Part shown: in pieces, positions 1-7,817 of the stretch
How the letters are laid out: each line of letters starts with the position of its first letter
Numbering within the stretch: the stretch's first letter is position 1
NCBI GenBank assembly: GCA_023430065.1
Contig: JAEZCG010000012.1
Span: 1 to 29,433, forward strand
Length of the DNA: 29,433 bases
Direction: 5' to 3'
Origin: Pseudomonadota bacterium
GTDB taxonomy: Bacteria > Pseudomonadota > Gammaproteobacteria > Burkholderiales > SHXO01
Program-made: the position numbers and the translations under genes
The notes under the pieces: generated by a model
Told to the model about the DNA's origin: nothing
The model's input: the letters and a program-made list of their open reading frames with translations, nothing else
Database searches by the model: none

Positions 1-70
1 GCCGTTCGACTTGCATGTGTAAAGCATGCCGCCAGCGTTCAATCTGAGCCAGGATCAAACTCTTCAGTTC
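1..70 (-). rRNA. rrs: 16S ribosomal RNA, 5' end (partial)
   Basis: The minus strand reads the universal 27F region (AGAGTTTGATCCTGGCTCAG, at 44-63), followed by ATTGAACGCTGGCGGCATGC, the usual betaproteobacterial start of 16S rRNA. Aligning the AGAG to E. coli position 8 puts the mature 5' end near position 70. Only about 70 bases lie in the window and the gene continues off the left edge. It is preceded on the same strand by a boxA-containing leader and tRNA-fMet. Confidence 0.97.
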
Positions 71-290
71 AAATCCTAAAACTCGACGGAATGTCTGACT
101 CGAAATCCCACCCAGAATCCAAACCCCAGGCAGAACCTCAAACCTATCTACCGTGCGAGCACTTCTCTATCCAAAGCTTATCGTCAGGCGCTTCAGCCCA
201 GCTATTCACCAGACCAAACACCCAACAAAGACGCCTTCGGACCGACCAAGCGCCCACACCTATCGGCTGTGAGTTTTTAAAGAGCGAAGT
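71..290 (-). promoter_or_regulatory. rRNA operon leader with boxA antiterminator
   Basis: This 220-base spacer between tRNA-fMet and 16S rRNA holds no gene. On the minus strand 271-286 reads CGCTCTTTAAAAACTC, followed by ACAGCCGATA. It closely resembles the NusB/NusE-binding boxA sequence (TGCTCTTTAACA) of rRNA operon leaders. I found no convincing -35/-10 pair inside the spacer, so the leader is probably transcribed from the promoter upstream of the tRNA. The short ORF crossing it is not credible. Confidence 0.7.
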
Positions 291-367
<77 letters not shown>

Positions 368-386
368 CCCGTTCAAGAGAGGCAGC

Positions 387-415
387 ATTCTACGCGGCGT
401 CCCGCCTTACGTCAA
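387..415 (-). promoter_or_regulatory. Sigma70 promoter for tRNA-fMet/rRNA
   Basis: The minus strand carries TTGACG (410-415), a 17-base spacer, and TAGAAT (387-392). Each box matches the sigma70 consensus at five of six positions. Transcription would start near 380, about 13 bases upstream of the mature tRNA 5' end. The -35 lies about 38 bases downstream of the parA stop codon. It is the only strong promoter seen before the 16S gene. Confidence 0.75.
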
Positions 416-453
416 CATTGCGTAACAGCGGGGATACTGCGGCGCAAAACGCC

Positions 454-1074
454 TCAAGCGCCGGCCGTAACCCAGTCCAGTATTGGCTGCCACTCGGCCT
501 GGTCGCGCTCCGATGCAGATGGCGGCAGATCGAAGATACTCAACCCGTTGAACGCGGCATTCGGATAGATCTGTCCATCCCGGAGATAGCCGAGCACCGG
601 CAATTCGAATTGAGCGAGGAAGGCCGAGAGCGTAGACGCCGCCCTGGTTCGGGCATCCACCCGGACGCCCACGATGCCCACCCGCGTTCGCCCGTTGCGA
701 AGCGCTTTCTCATGTACCAGATCTGCGAGAAACGCCGCCGTGGCGGACATATCGAACAGCGACGGTTGCACGGGCACTACCACGCTATCGGCCAGTTTCA
801 GTGCATGCGTCAGGGTTTTGCCGTGCATGCCCGCCGGCGAGTCGATGACCAGCCAGTCCCCCTTCGGGGGCTGCGTCGACGGGTGCGGGCCGAACGCATG
901 AACCGGCGGCAGATGCCCCGGACGGATGGAAGTCCAGGTGCACGCCGAGCGCTGGCGATCGAGGTCGAGTAGGAGCACCCGCCTGCCTGCGTGGGCCAAT
1001 CCTCCCGCGACGTTGGTCGAGACAGTCGTCTTCCCACTGCCCCCCTTGGGATTTGCCACCAACACCGCCCGCAC
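454..1074 (-). CDS. Small orphan ParA-family ATPase
   Basis: This is a P-loop ATPase of the ParA/MinD (SIMIBI) class, a family that positions DNA or protein cargo by ATP-dependent dimerisation on the nucleoid. The N-terminus holds the deviant Walker A motif KGGSGKTT, with the signature lysine at residue 10 and the catalytic lysine at 15. It is followed by the switch I-like DLDRQRSA and a Walker B-like LVIDSPAGM. At 206 residues it is shorter than chromosomal ParA/Soj and has no N-terminal HTH. No parB lies beside it. It is the third gene of a scpA-scpB-parA unit, a few bases after the scpB stop. I chose GTG at 1074 because GAGG (1083-1086) is then 8 bases away; GTG at 1080 would add two residues. 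The cargo is unknown. Confidence 0.85.
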   Translation of the reverse strand: MRAVLVANPKGGSGKTTVSTNVAGGLAHAGRRVLLLDLDRQRSACTWTSIRPGHLPPVHAFGPHPSTQPPKGDWLVIDSPAGMHGKTLTHALKLADSVVVPVQPSLFDMSATAAFLADLVHEKALRNGRTRVGIVGVRVDARTRAASTLSAFLAQFELPVLGYLRDGQIYPNAAFNGLSIFDLPPSASERDQAEWQPILDWVTAGA

Positions 1075-1084
1075 GCTCACCCCC

Positions 1085-1846
1085 TCAGGAAGAAACTTTC
1101 TCCTCGCCTTCCGCTTCGCCCAATCCGCCTCCCATCTCCCCCGGCCCGCCTTGCGGCGCGCCGGGGTCGCCGTCGACCGTGGGCGGCTCCAACTCCACGA
1201 CTATCGCCGCTGCCCCCTCCCGATCATCCACCTCGGCGTCCCGTGGAGCCTGCGATTCCTCGCCTGCCACGGTATCGGCCGCAGCCAACTCGGGTTGAGG
1301 GCTTCGCTCGACCAGGGCACCCAGCTCCTCCAAAGGAGGCAGTTCGTCGAGGGCCCGCAGCCCCAAATCGTCCAGAAATGCGCGGGTCGTGGCATAAAGG
1401 GCCGGACGACCCGGCACCTCCCGATGCCCGACCACGTCGATCCAGCCGCGACCCTCCAGCGCCTTCAATATATTGGGAGACACCGCGACGCCGCGCACGG
1501 CTTCGATATCCCCCCGTGTCACCGGCTGCCTGTAGGCGATGATCGCCAGAGTTTCCAGCACGGCGCGGGAATACTTCGGAGGCTTCTGCGGATTGATCCG
1601 GTCCAGATAGACCTGGAACTCCGGACGCGCCTGAAACCGCCAGCCGCTCGCAACGGCCACCAGTTCGACCCCCTTGCCCTGCCAATCGCCGCGGAGGTCC
1701 TCCAGCAGGCGGCGCACCACGTCCGCGCCGAACTCGCCTCCCAGGATCCTGCCGAGATCGGCAACCGAGAGCGGTTCGGTCGTGGTCAGCAATGCAGTCT
1801 CCAGGATGCGCTTGAGCTGCGCCACGTCATCCAACGATGCTTCCAT
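1085..1846 (-). CDS. scpB: Segregation and condensation protein B (ScpB)
   Basis: ScpB is the kleisin-associated winged-helix subunit of the Smc-ScpAB condensin, which compacts and helps segregate the chromosome. The 253-residue product shows the ScpB core: an N-terminal winged helix starting near [12 protein letters not shown], and a second one containing [23 protein letters not shown] (about residues 93-115) and the [11 protein letters not shown] region. The core ends near residue 190. Beyond it is an unusual tail of about 65 residues rich in Glu, Asp, Gly, Ala and Pro. The ATG at 1846 lies inside the end of scpA (20-base overlap), which implies translational coupling and matched expression of the two subunits. 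Confidence 0.95.
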   Translation of the reverse strand: MEASLDDVAQLKRILETALLTTTEPLSVADLGRILGGEFGADVVRRLLEDLRGDWQGKGVELVAVASGWRFQARPEFQVYLDRINPQKPPKYSRAVLETLAIIAYRQPVTRGDIEAVRGVAVSPNILKALEGRGWIDVVGHREVPGRPALYATTRAFLDDLGLRALDELPPLEELGALVERSPQPELAAADTVAGEESQAPRDAEVDDREGAAAIVVELEPPTVDGDPGAPQGGPGEMGGGLGEAEGEEKVSS

Positions 1847-2648
1847 CCTTCAGCCTTACGTAAATGGGGGAGAAGCAGGCCTGTTGGGTGATCTCTACGA
1901 GCGACTCACGGCCCAGTTCGAGGATCGCCAGGAACGTCACCACCAACTCCGGGATCCCTCGCTCGGGTTCGAACAAGTCCTCGAAGTTCACGAAGCCCGC
2001 CGACTGCAATCTGCGCAACACCGCACTCATCCGCTCGCGCACGGAGAGCTGCTCGCGCGTGACACGATGATGCCGATTCGCCCTTGCGCGGCTCACCAGC
2101 GCTAGCCAAGCCATGCGCAGGTCCTCGGCGTTCACCTCGGGCAACCGCTCCCTGGCGATTCGGTCGATGAACACGCCAGCCACGGTGAAGTCCCGACCTC
2201 GCTGGGGAAGCTCATCCAGCCGGCGTGCCGCCGCCTTCATCCGCTCGTACTCGAGCAGCCGCCTGACCAACTCGGCACGCGGGTCGGCTTCCTCCTGGGC
2301 CGTCGGTGCGGGCTTCGGGAGCAGCATCCGCGACTTGATCTCGATCAGCAGGGCCGCCATCAGCAGGTACTCCGCAGCCAGCTCCAGCTGATGCGTGCGC
2401 ATCATTTCCACATAGCTCATGTATTGAGCAGTGAGCTGCGCCATGGGGATGTCAAGCACGTCCAGGTTGTGCTTGCGAATCAGGTACAGGAGCAGATCCA
2501 GCGGGCCTTCGAACGCCTCCAGGATGACCCGCAGGGCGTCAGGAGGGATGAACAGATCCGCCGGGATCTCCGGAAGGGGCTCACCGTACAAGAGCGCGAC
2601 CGGAAGCTTCACATCCTCCCGTCGGTCGACCTCAGCCTCGTAACTCAT
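1827..2648 (-). CDS. scpA: Segregation and condensation protein A (ScpA)
   Basis: ScpA is the kleisin of the Smc-ScpAB condensin and bridges the Smc head domains. The 273-residue product has the hallmark N-terminal segment [20 protein letters not shown] (about 44-63). This is followed by [17 protein letters not shown], the helical [14 protein letters not shown] segment, and a C-terminal winged helix with the FEDLF and TFLAILEL motifs. It is the first gene of a minus-strand operon with scpB and parA and is transcribed divergently from cheV. No clear Shine-Dalgarno precedes the ATG at 2648. A GATAAT box at 2705-2710 (minus strand) is a possible -10, but its -35 is poor. Confidence 0.95.
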   Translation of the reverse strand: MSYEAEVDRREDVKLPVALLYGEPLPEIPADLFIPPDALRVILEAFEGPLDLLLYLIRKHNLDVLDIPMAQLTAQYMSYVEMMRTHQLELAAEYLLMAALLIEIKSRMLLPKPAPTAQEEADPRAELVRRLLEYERMKAAARRLDELPQRGRDFTVAGVFIDRIARERLPEVNAEDLRMAWLALVSRARANRHHRVTREQLSVRERMSAVLRRLQSAGFVNFEDLFEPERGIPELVVTFLAILELGRESLVEITQQACFSPIYVRLKDGSIVG

Positions 2649-2769
2649 TGAATGTTGGAATGCATGGCAGAAGTGCAGCGCTGCGAGTCACGGAATGGGA
2701 CGGAATTATCCCTCAATTGGCCCCGCTCCCGGAACCCGCATGCCCGTGCGCGGACGCGCACCCGCCGAG

Positions 2770-2796
2770 TCAAGTTTCCCTCGCCTGTGCCGAAAT
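2770..2796 (+). promoter_or_regulatory. FliA (sigma28) promoter of the chemotaxis operon
   Basis: TCAAGTTT (2770-2777) and GCCGAAAT (2789-2796) are separated by exactly 11 bases. The enterobacterial sigma28 consensus is TAAAGTTT-N11-GCCGATAA, so the -35 matches at seven of eight positions and the -10 at six of eight. It lies about 50 bases upstream of the first cheV start. It implies that the operon belongs to the late flagellar class. Confidence 0.75.
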
Positions 2797-2847
2797 GGGG
2801 CGAGAGCGAACCCGTGCGTTTTGCCAACACGGTTACCGGAGCAGTAC

Positions 2848-3792
2848 ATGTCGGAATTGATGCAGCGCATAGACGCCAAGACGAAGCTCGCAGGGGCGAA
2901 CAAGCTCGAGATCCTGCTCTTCACGCTCGGAGAAGATGCGCGGACGGGTCGCAAGGAAACTTACGGGATCAACGTGTTCAAGGTGCGCGAGGTGATGCGC
3001 ACGCCCGCTATCACGCGCGCTCCGGAAATGCCGCCCGCCGTGGAGGGCATGGTGAGCCTGCGCGGCGCCCTCGTCCCGGTCCTCGACCTGGCACGCTACG
3101 CCGGCGCGCAGATTCAGGAAACACCCGAGATCATGATCGTGACCGAGTACAACGGCCACACACAGGGATTTCTGGTCGAGGCCGTGGATACGATTTTGCG
3201 GCTGGACTGGGCGCGTATGCGCGTTCCACCCGAGATGCTGGTGAAACGAACGGGGGGTTTGGTAACCGCCGTGACCGAATTGAGCGACGGTCGTCTGGTC
3301 ATGATGCTGGACGTCGAGCGCATCCTGTCGGAAACGACAAACTACGACAACGAACACGAATTCCAGAATCTCCAGCCGTTGCAGGATCACGGAAAGACCA
3401 TCCTCTTCGCGGACGACTCCTCGGTAGCGCGCAAGCAGATCGAGCGCACGCTCGATGCATTACAGATCCGGCACATCAGCGCCGTCAACGGCAACCAGGC
3501 CTGGCGCGAACTGGAGCGTGTCGCCGCCATCGCGGATGCAGCGAAGCGCCGTGCCTGCGAATTCGTGCACGCTGTGCTGACCGATGTGGAGATGCCGGAA
3601 ATGGACGGCTTCCTGCTCACCAAGCGGATCAAGAGCGATCCACGCTTCGCGGACATTCCCGTGATCATGCATTCGTCCTTATCGGGCCTGCAGAATCAGC
3701 ACCTCGGCATGTCGGTCGGTGTGGACGAATACGTTTCCAAATTCGAACCGCAGAAGCTGGCCGAGGCCCTTACCCGCCGCCTGGCCGCCTGA
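2848..3792 (+). CDS. cheV: Chemotaxis coupling protein CheV (first copy)
   Basis: CheV fuses a CheW-like scaffold, which links receptors to CheA, with a phosphorylatable receiver thought to tune coupling or adaptation. The 314-residue product has the CheW-like domain at about 15-165 (INVFKVREV, GMVSLRGALVPVLDL, TQGFLVEAVD). The receiver spans about 183-312, with acidic pair D189/D190, phosphoacceptor D246 in LTDVEMPEMDG, S276 and K298. The ATG at 2848 is chosen because GGAG lies 6 bases upstream and the family's N-terminus begins here; longer in-frame starts run into the promoter. Compared with the second copy it has a short insertion at about residues 30-38. A second cheV follows after 18 bases. 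Confidence 0.95.
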   Translation: MSELMQRIDAKTKLAGANKLEILLFTLGEDARTGRKETYGINVFKVREVMRTPAITRAPEMPPAVEGMVSLRGALVPVLDLARYAGAQIQETPEIMIVTEYNGHTQGFLVEAVDTILRLDWARMRVPPEMLVKRTGGLVTAVTELSDGRLVMMLDVERILSETTNYDNEHEFQNLQPLQDHGKTILFADDSSVARKQIERTLDALQIRHISAVNGNQAWRELERVAAIADAAKRRACEFVHAVLTDVEMPEMDGFLLTKRIKSDPRFADIPVIMHSSLSGLQNQHLGMSVGVDEYVSKFEPQKLAEALTRRLAA

Positions 3793-3810
3793 CCGCGCTC
3801 CTGCCACGCC

Positions 3811-4743
3811 ATGTCCGAAACCGACAACCAGAATCTGCTCGATGCCATCGATGCGCGTACCCGCCTGGCGGGCTCCAACAAGATGGAGATCCTGCTGTTC
3901 ACCCTGGGAACACACGAGATCTTCGGCATCAACGTGTTCAAGGTTCGCGAAGTCACGAAGACGCCCTCCATCACGAAGACGCCGAACATGCCCGCAGGCG
4001 TCGAGGGCGTGATCTCGCTGCGCGGCAGCGTGATCCCCGTCATCGATCTCGCACGCTTCATCGGAAAGACCGGGGACAAATTGGGCGGCACCATGATGGT
4101 CACCGAGTACAGTCGCCGTACGCAGGGATTTCTGGTCGAGTCCGTCGACAGGATCGTCAGGGTCGACTGGGAAAAGGTGCGCTCTCCCGACAGCGTGATT
4201 ACCGGTCACGACAACCTGATCACCGCCATCTCCGAACTGCCAGACGGTACGCTGATATCCGTCCTCGATGTGGAACAGGTGTTGGCCGATGCATTCGGCG
4301 AGCCACGCGTACCGGAATTGCAGCCTGTGGAAATGGGGCAGGAAGCCGTCGTCTTCTTCGCCGACGACTCGCTGGTGGCTCGAAAGGAGATCGGCCACGT
4401 GCTGGATCACCTGGGCGTCAAGTACCACCAGGCCAACAACGGAGCCGAAGCCTGGACGCGGCTGCAGGCCATGGCGACGCGCGCGGCGCAGGACGGCGAG
4501 CCGCTGAGCCAGCAGCTCAACGTCATCCTGCTCGATGCCGAAATGCCGGAAATGGACGGATATGTCCTGACGCGCCACATCAAGGCGGACGCACGGTTCG
4601 CGGGCGTGCCGGTGGTAATGCACTCCTCCCTCTCTTCCCAGGCCAATCACGCCATGGGGCGGCACGTCGGTGTCGACGCCTACGTCTCCAAGTTCGATGC
4701 AATGGTTCTCGCCGACACACTGCGCCCCCTGCTCTCTCGCTGA
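3811..4743 (+). CDS. cheV: Chemotaxis coupling protein CheV (second copy)
   Basis: This is a paralogue of the preceding gene with the same CheW-receiver layout in 310 residues. The CheW-like domain spans about 25-160 (INVFKVREVTKTPSITKTP, GVISLRGSVIPVIDL, TQGFLVESVD). The receiver spans about 178-308, with D185/D186, phosphoacceptor D242 in LLDAEMPEMDG, S272 and K294. All receiver residues needed for phosphotransfer are present in both copies, so neither looks degenerate. They share long identical motifs such as TQGFLVE, VEMPEMDG/AEMPEMDG and VMHSSLS/IMHSSLS, which points to a tandem duplication followed by divergence. It is co-transcribed with cheYZA downstream; cheY follows after 56 bases. 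Confidence 0.95.
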   Translation: MSETDNQNLLDAIDARTRLAGSNKMEILLFTLGTHEIFGINVFKVREVTKTPSITKTPNMPAGVEGVISLRGSVIPVIDLARFIGKTGDKLGGTMMVTEYSRRTQGFLVESVDRIVRVDWEKVRSPDSVITGHDNLITAISELPDGTLISVLDVEQVLADAFGEPRVPELQPVEMGQEAVVFFADDSLVARKEIGHVLDHLGVKYHQANNGAEAWTRLQAMATRAAQDGEPLSQQLNVILLDAEMPEMDGYVLTRHIKADARFAGVPVVMHSSLSSQANHAMGRHVGVDAYVSKFDAMVLADTLRPLLSR

Positions 4744-4799
4744 CCCTGCACATCGCATTCGCTGTTTAACGAGCACCAGTTACCGAGCAACGTCGTTCC

Positions 4800-5204
4800 A
4801 TGTCAAAGCCGAACCTGAGATTCCTCGTCGTGGATGACTTCTCCACGATGCGCCGCATTGTCAGAAACCTGCTCAAGGAACTTGGCTTCACCAACGTGGA
4901 GGAGGCCGAAGACGGTGTCGACGCCCTCCAGAAACTTCGCGCCGCCAGCTTCGATTTCGTGATCTCCGACTGGAACATGCCGAACATGACAGGCATCGAA
5001 CTGCTGCGCCAGGTGCGCGCGGACGCCTCGCTTCGCACCCTCCCGCTGCTCATGATCACGGCCGAGGCGAAGAAGGAGAACATCATCGAAGCGGCGCAGG
5101 CCGGCGCCAGCGGCTACATCGTCAAGCCCTTCACTGCGGCGACCCTCGACGAGAAGCTCAACAAGATCTTCCTATCGATGCAGAAGTCGGGAGCAAACAC
5201 CTGA
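4800..5204 (+). CDS. cheY: Chemotaxis response regulator CheY
   Basis: CheY is the diffusible regulator that, once phosphorylated by CheA, binds FliM at the flagellar switch and changes the sense of rotation. The 134-residue single receiver domain keeps every key residue at the E. coli numbering: D12/D13, phosphoacceptor D57 in SDWNMP, T87, Y106 and K109. It has no output domain. The stop codon overlaps the cheZ start (TGATG at 5202-5206), so the kinase substrate and its phosphatase are translationally coupled. It is the third gene of the operon. Confidence 0.98.
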   Translation: MSKPNLRFLVVDDFSTMRRIVRNLLKELGFTNVEEAEDGVDALQKLRAASFDFVISDWNMPNMTGIELLRQVRADASLRTLPLLMITAEAKKENIIEAAQAGASGYIVKPFTAATLDEKLNKIFLSMQKSGANT

Positions 5205-5926
5205 TGAGCAGCCTGATCCCGTCGCAAGACACGCACGACTCCCCCGAACTGGAAGCCCTGTTCGACAGCATCGCAGCGGCAAGTCGCGACCCGGAGACCG
5301 TGCCCGGGACCGAGACGGAAGCGAGCGAAGTCGTCTGTCGGATCGGCCAGCTCACGCGCCGATTGCACGATGCCCTGGGTGCCCTCGGCTACGACACGAT
5401 GCTGCAGAACGCAGCCGACGCGTTCCCCGACGCTCGCGAGCGGCTCGCTTACGTGGCAACGATGACGGAGCAGGCTGCCGTACGCAGCCTGAACGCGATC
5501 GAGACCGCCAAGCCGCTACAGGAGGGACTGGGCACGGGAGCGAAGGGCTTGGCCCATGAGTGGGACCGCCTGTTCCAGGGCGAGATGCCGATGGAGCAGT
5601 TTCGCGATCTTGCGTTGCGCACGCGCGACTATCTGGACAAGGTTCCCGAGGCTGCGGCCGCCACCAACGCACAGCTCACGAACATCATGATGGCCCAGGA
5701 CTTCCAGGATCTGACGGGACAGGTGATCAAGAAGATCACGCAGATGGTGCAGGACGTGGAGCATCAGCTGCTGAAGGTGCTGATCGACCACGCACCCGCC
5801 GAGCGGCGCGTCGCAGCACAGTCGGCCGGACTGCTGAACGGTCCGGTCATCAACCCCCGCGGCGGCAACGACGTCGTCACCAGTCAGGCGCAGGTGGACG
5901 AGCTGCTGGATAGCCTCGGATTCTGA
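5204..5926 (+). CDS. cheZ: CheY-P phosphatase CheZ
   Basis: CheZ speeds dephosphorylation of CheY-P and so terminates the chemotaxis signal. The 240-residue product has the long helical hairpin region (about 85-200) with the conserved MAQDFQDLTGQVIKKI segment. D169 and Q173 correspond to the E. coli active-site pair D143 and Q147. The extreme C-terminus QAQVDELLDSLGF (about 228-240) is the CheY-P-tethering helix, joined by a flexible linker. The first 40 residues are acidic and poorly conserved. The start overlaps the cheY stop. Its presence fits the CheZ-dependent beta/gammaproteobacterial type of pathway. Confidence 0.97.
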   Translation: MSSLIPSQDTHDSPELEALFDSIAAASRDPETVPGTETEASEVVCRIGQLTRRLHDALGALGYDTMLQNAADAFPDARERLAYVATMTEQAAVRSLNAIETAKPLQEGLGTGAKGLAHEWDRLFQGEMPMEQFRDLALRTRDYLDKVPEAAAATNAQLTNIMMAQDFQDLTGQVIKKITQMVQDVEHQLLKVLIDHAPAERRVAAQSAGLLNGPVINPRGGNDVVTSQAQVDELLDSLGF

Positions 5927-5950
5927 CCGCCTCTGTATCGAGCAACGCGA

Positions 5951-7810
5951 ATGGACGACTTGCTGCAGGAGTTTCTCACCGAGGCCGCCGAGCTGCTGGC
6001 GGCCGTGGACAACAAGCTGGTCGATCTCGAGAAGCATCCGCAGGACAAGCAGCTTCTCAACGAGATCTTCCGCGGATTTCACACGATCAAGGGTGGCGCA
6101 GGCTTCCTGAACCTTGCCGAACTGGTCGCGCTGTGCCATCTGACAGAAAACCTGTTCGATCTGCTGCGTAACGCACAGATACCTCTTACCGCAGACACTC
6201 TGGACGTCATCCTCGCGGCCACGGCGGCGGTGCGAAACATGTTCGACTGCCTGTCCCAGTCCGCTTCGTTGCGCCCGGCCGATCCGCGCCTGCTCAAGTC
6301 CCTCGAGGATGCGATCGCAGGCAAGTACGCCGAGGCGGGGCAGGCCCTCACCGGTGCCGAGGCTGCCAGCTCGACCCAAGCACGCTCGGAACATGGCCGC
6401 AGTGCGCCGCAGGTCGACTGGCAGGCGCTATACGACGCGGTGCTGGGCCGTTCCGCGCCACCTGCATTTGGACCGACCTCGTCCCCGGCGAACGATCCGG
6501 TCGAGGAGAAGCGCGCCGCGGCAGCAGGTCGGCGCGCCGGCGACCAACCCGGCGGTGACGGTGCACACGCCGGTCGGCGCGACAGCGACCGTGTGGTGAC
6601 CTCGGCAGAGCCGACCACCATCCGGATCGACACCAGCCGGCTCGATCAGGTCCTCAATCTCTCGGGTGAAATCGGCCTGGCGAAGAACAGACTCAACTGC
6701 CTGCGCACCGATCTGCTGCAGGGTCGCACCGATGTCGAAACACTGCGCGCCCTCGACCAGGCCGTGAGTCATCTTGATCTGCTGGTCGGCGATCTGCAGA
6801 ACGCGGTGATGAAGACGCGCATGCAGCCGATCGGCCGCTTGTTTCAGCGTTATCCACGCGTAGCGCGCGACCTCGCACGCTCCCTCGGCAAGGAGGTCGA
6901 ACTTCAGCTCATCGGGGAGGATACGGAGCTGGACAAGACGATGATCGAGGACTTGAACGATCCGCTCATCCACCTGGTGCGCAATGCCGTCGACCACGGC
7001 GTCGAGACGCCCGGGGAACGCCGCTCGCAGGGCAAACCCGAGAAGAGCATCGTTCGGCTGTCGGCCGCGCAGATCGGCGACAGCATCCTGATCGAGATCG
7101 TGGACGACGGTCGCGGAATGCGGCCGGACGTTCTGCGTCGCAAAGCCGTCGAAAAGGGGCTGATCACGTCCGAGATGGCTGCGAACATGGACGATCAGGA
7201 AGCGATGCGACTCGTGTTCATGCCAGGCTTCTCGACGAAGGATCAGGCCAGCGACGTCTCGGGCCGCGGTGTCGGCATGGATGTCGTCAAGACCAAGATT
7301 CAGAAGCTCAACGGCCGGATCGAGATCAGCTCGGTGATCGGCCAGGGAACCAGGTTCGCCATTTACCTGCCGTTGACGCTTGCCATTCTTCCTGTCCTGA
7401 TCGTAAAGGTCGGCGATCAACCGTTCGCCGCACCGCTCTCGATGGTGCGCGAGATCATGGTGATGGAACCGGATCAGATCAAGGAAGTGTCCGGCCGGGC
7501 GACGATGATGGTCCGCGACGAGGTGCTACCGATCCGATCGCTCGCAAGCATGATCGGATGGCCGGTGGAGCGCGCACCGGCATATGGCGTCCTGATGCAG
7601 ACCTCGGTGCGCTCGTTCGTGATGGCGGTCGACGGGTTCGTGGGACGCGACGACGTGGTCATCAAGCCGATGGAAGACATCAAGCCAAGAGGCGTGGCAG
7701 GCGCCACCCTGTCCGGGGACGGCTCTGTCGTTCTCGTTCTCGACATCGAGCAACTGCTCGCCGGCCCGCTGCGCGAAACGCGCCAGGACCTATTCAAGAT
7801 CGCCGCCTGA
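5951..7810 (+). CDS. cheA: Chemotaxis histidine kinase CheA
   Basis: CheA is the receptor-coupled kinase that phosphorylates CheY (and probably both CheV receivers). Domains of the 619-residue product: P1 phosphotransfer domain (about 1-110) with substrate H44 in FRGFHTIKGGAGFL; a linker (about 125-222) rich in Ala, Gly, Arg and Asp; P3 dimerisation helices (about 225-295); P4 catalytic domain with N box HLVRNAVDHG (341-350), G1 DDGRGM (385-390), F box MPGFSTKD (424-431) and G2 GRGVGMD (438-444); and the CheW-like P5 (about 480-619). The linker contains only a short VDWQALYDAVLG motif where the CheY-binding P2 domain would normally sit, so P2 seems absent or minimal. It follows cheZ by 24 bases. 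Confidence 0.97.
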   Translation: MDDLLQEFLTEAAELLAAVDNKLVDLEKHPQDKQLLNEIFRGFHTIKGGAGFLNLAELVALCHLTENLFDLLRNAQIPLTADTLDVILAATAAVRNMFDCLSQSASLRPADPRLLKSLEDAIAGKYAEAGQALTGAEAASSTQARSEHGRSAPQVDWQALYDAVLGRSAPPAFGPTSSPANDPVEEKRAAAAGRRAGDQPGGDGAHAGRRDSDRVVTSAEPTTIRIDTSRLDQVLNLSGEIGLAKNRLNCLRTDLLQGRTDVETLRALDQAVSHLDLLVGDLQNAVMKTRMQPIGRLFQRYPRVARDLARSLGKEVELQLIGEDTELDKTMIEDLNDPLIHLVRNAVDHGVETPGERRSQGKPEKSIVRLSAAQIGDSILIEIVDDGRGMRPDVLRRKAVEKGLITSEMAANMDDQEAMRLVFMPGFSTKDQASDVSGRGVGMDVVKTKIQKLNGRIEISSVIGQGTRFAIYLPLTLAILPVLIVKVGDQPFAAPLSMVREIMVMEPDQIKEVSGRATMMVRDEVLPIRSLASMIGWPVERAPAYGVLMQTSVRSFVMAVDGFVGRDDVVIKPMEDIKPRGVAGATLSGDGSVVLVLDIEQLLAGPLRETRQDLFKIAA

Positions 7811-7817
7811 GGTCGCC

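Noticed and set aside
2652..4769. A 705-codon plus-strand open frame overlapping both cheV genes
   Set aside because: It is a shadow frame of GC-rich coding DNA, extremely rich in Arg, Gly and His with no recognisable domain, while the overlapping cheV frames are full of conserved motifs.
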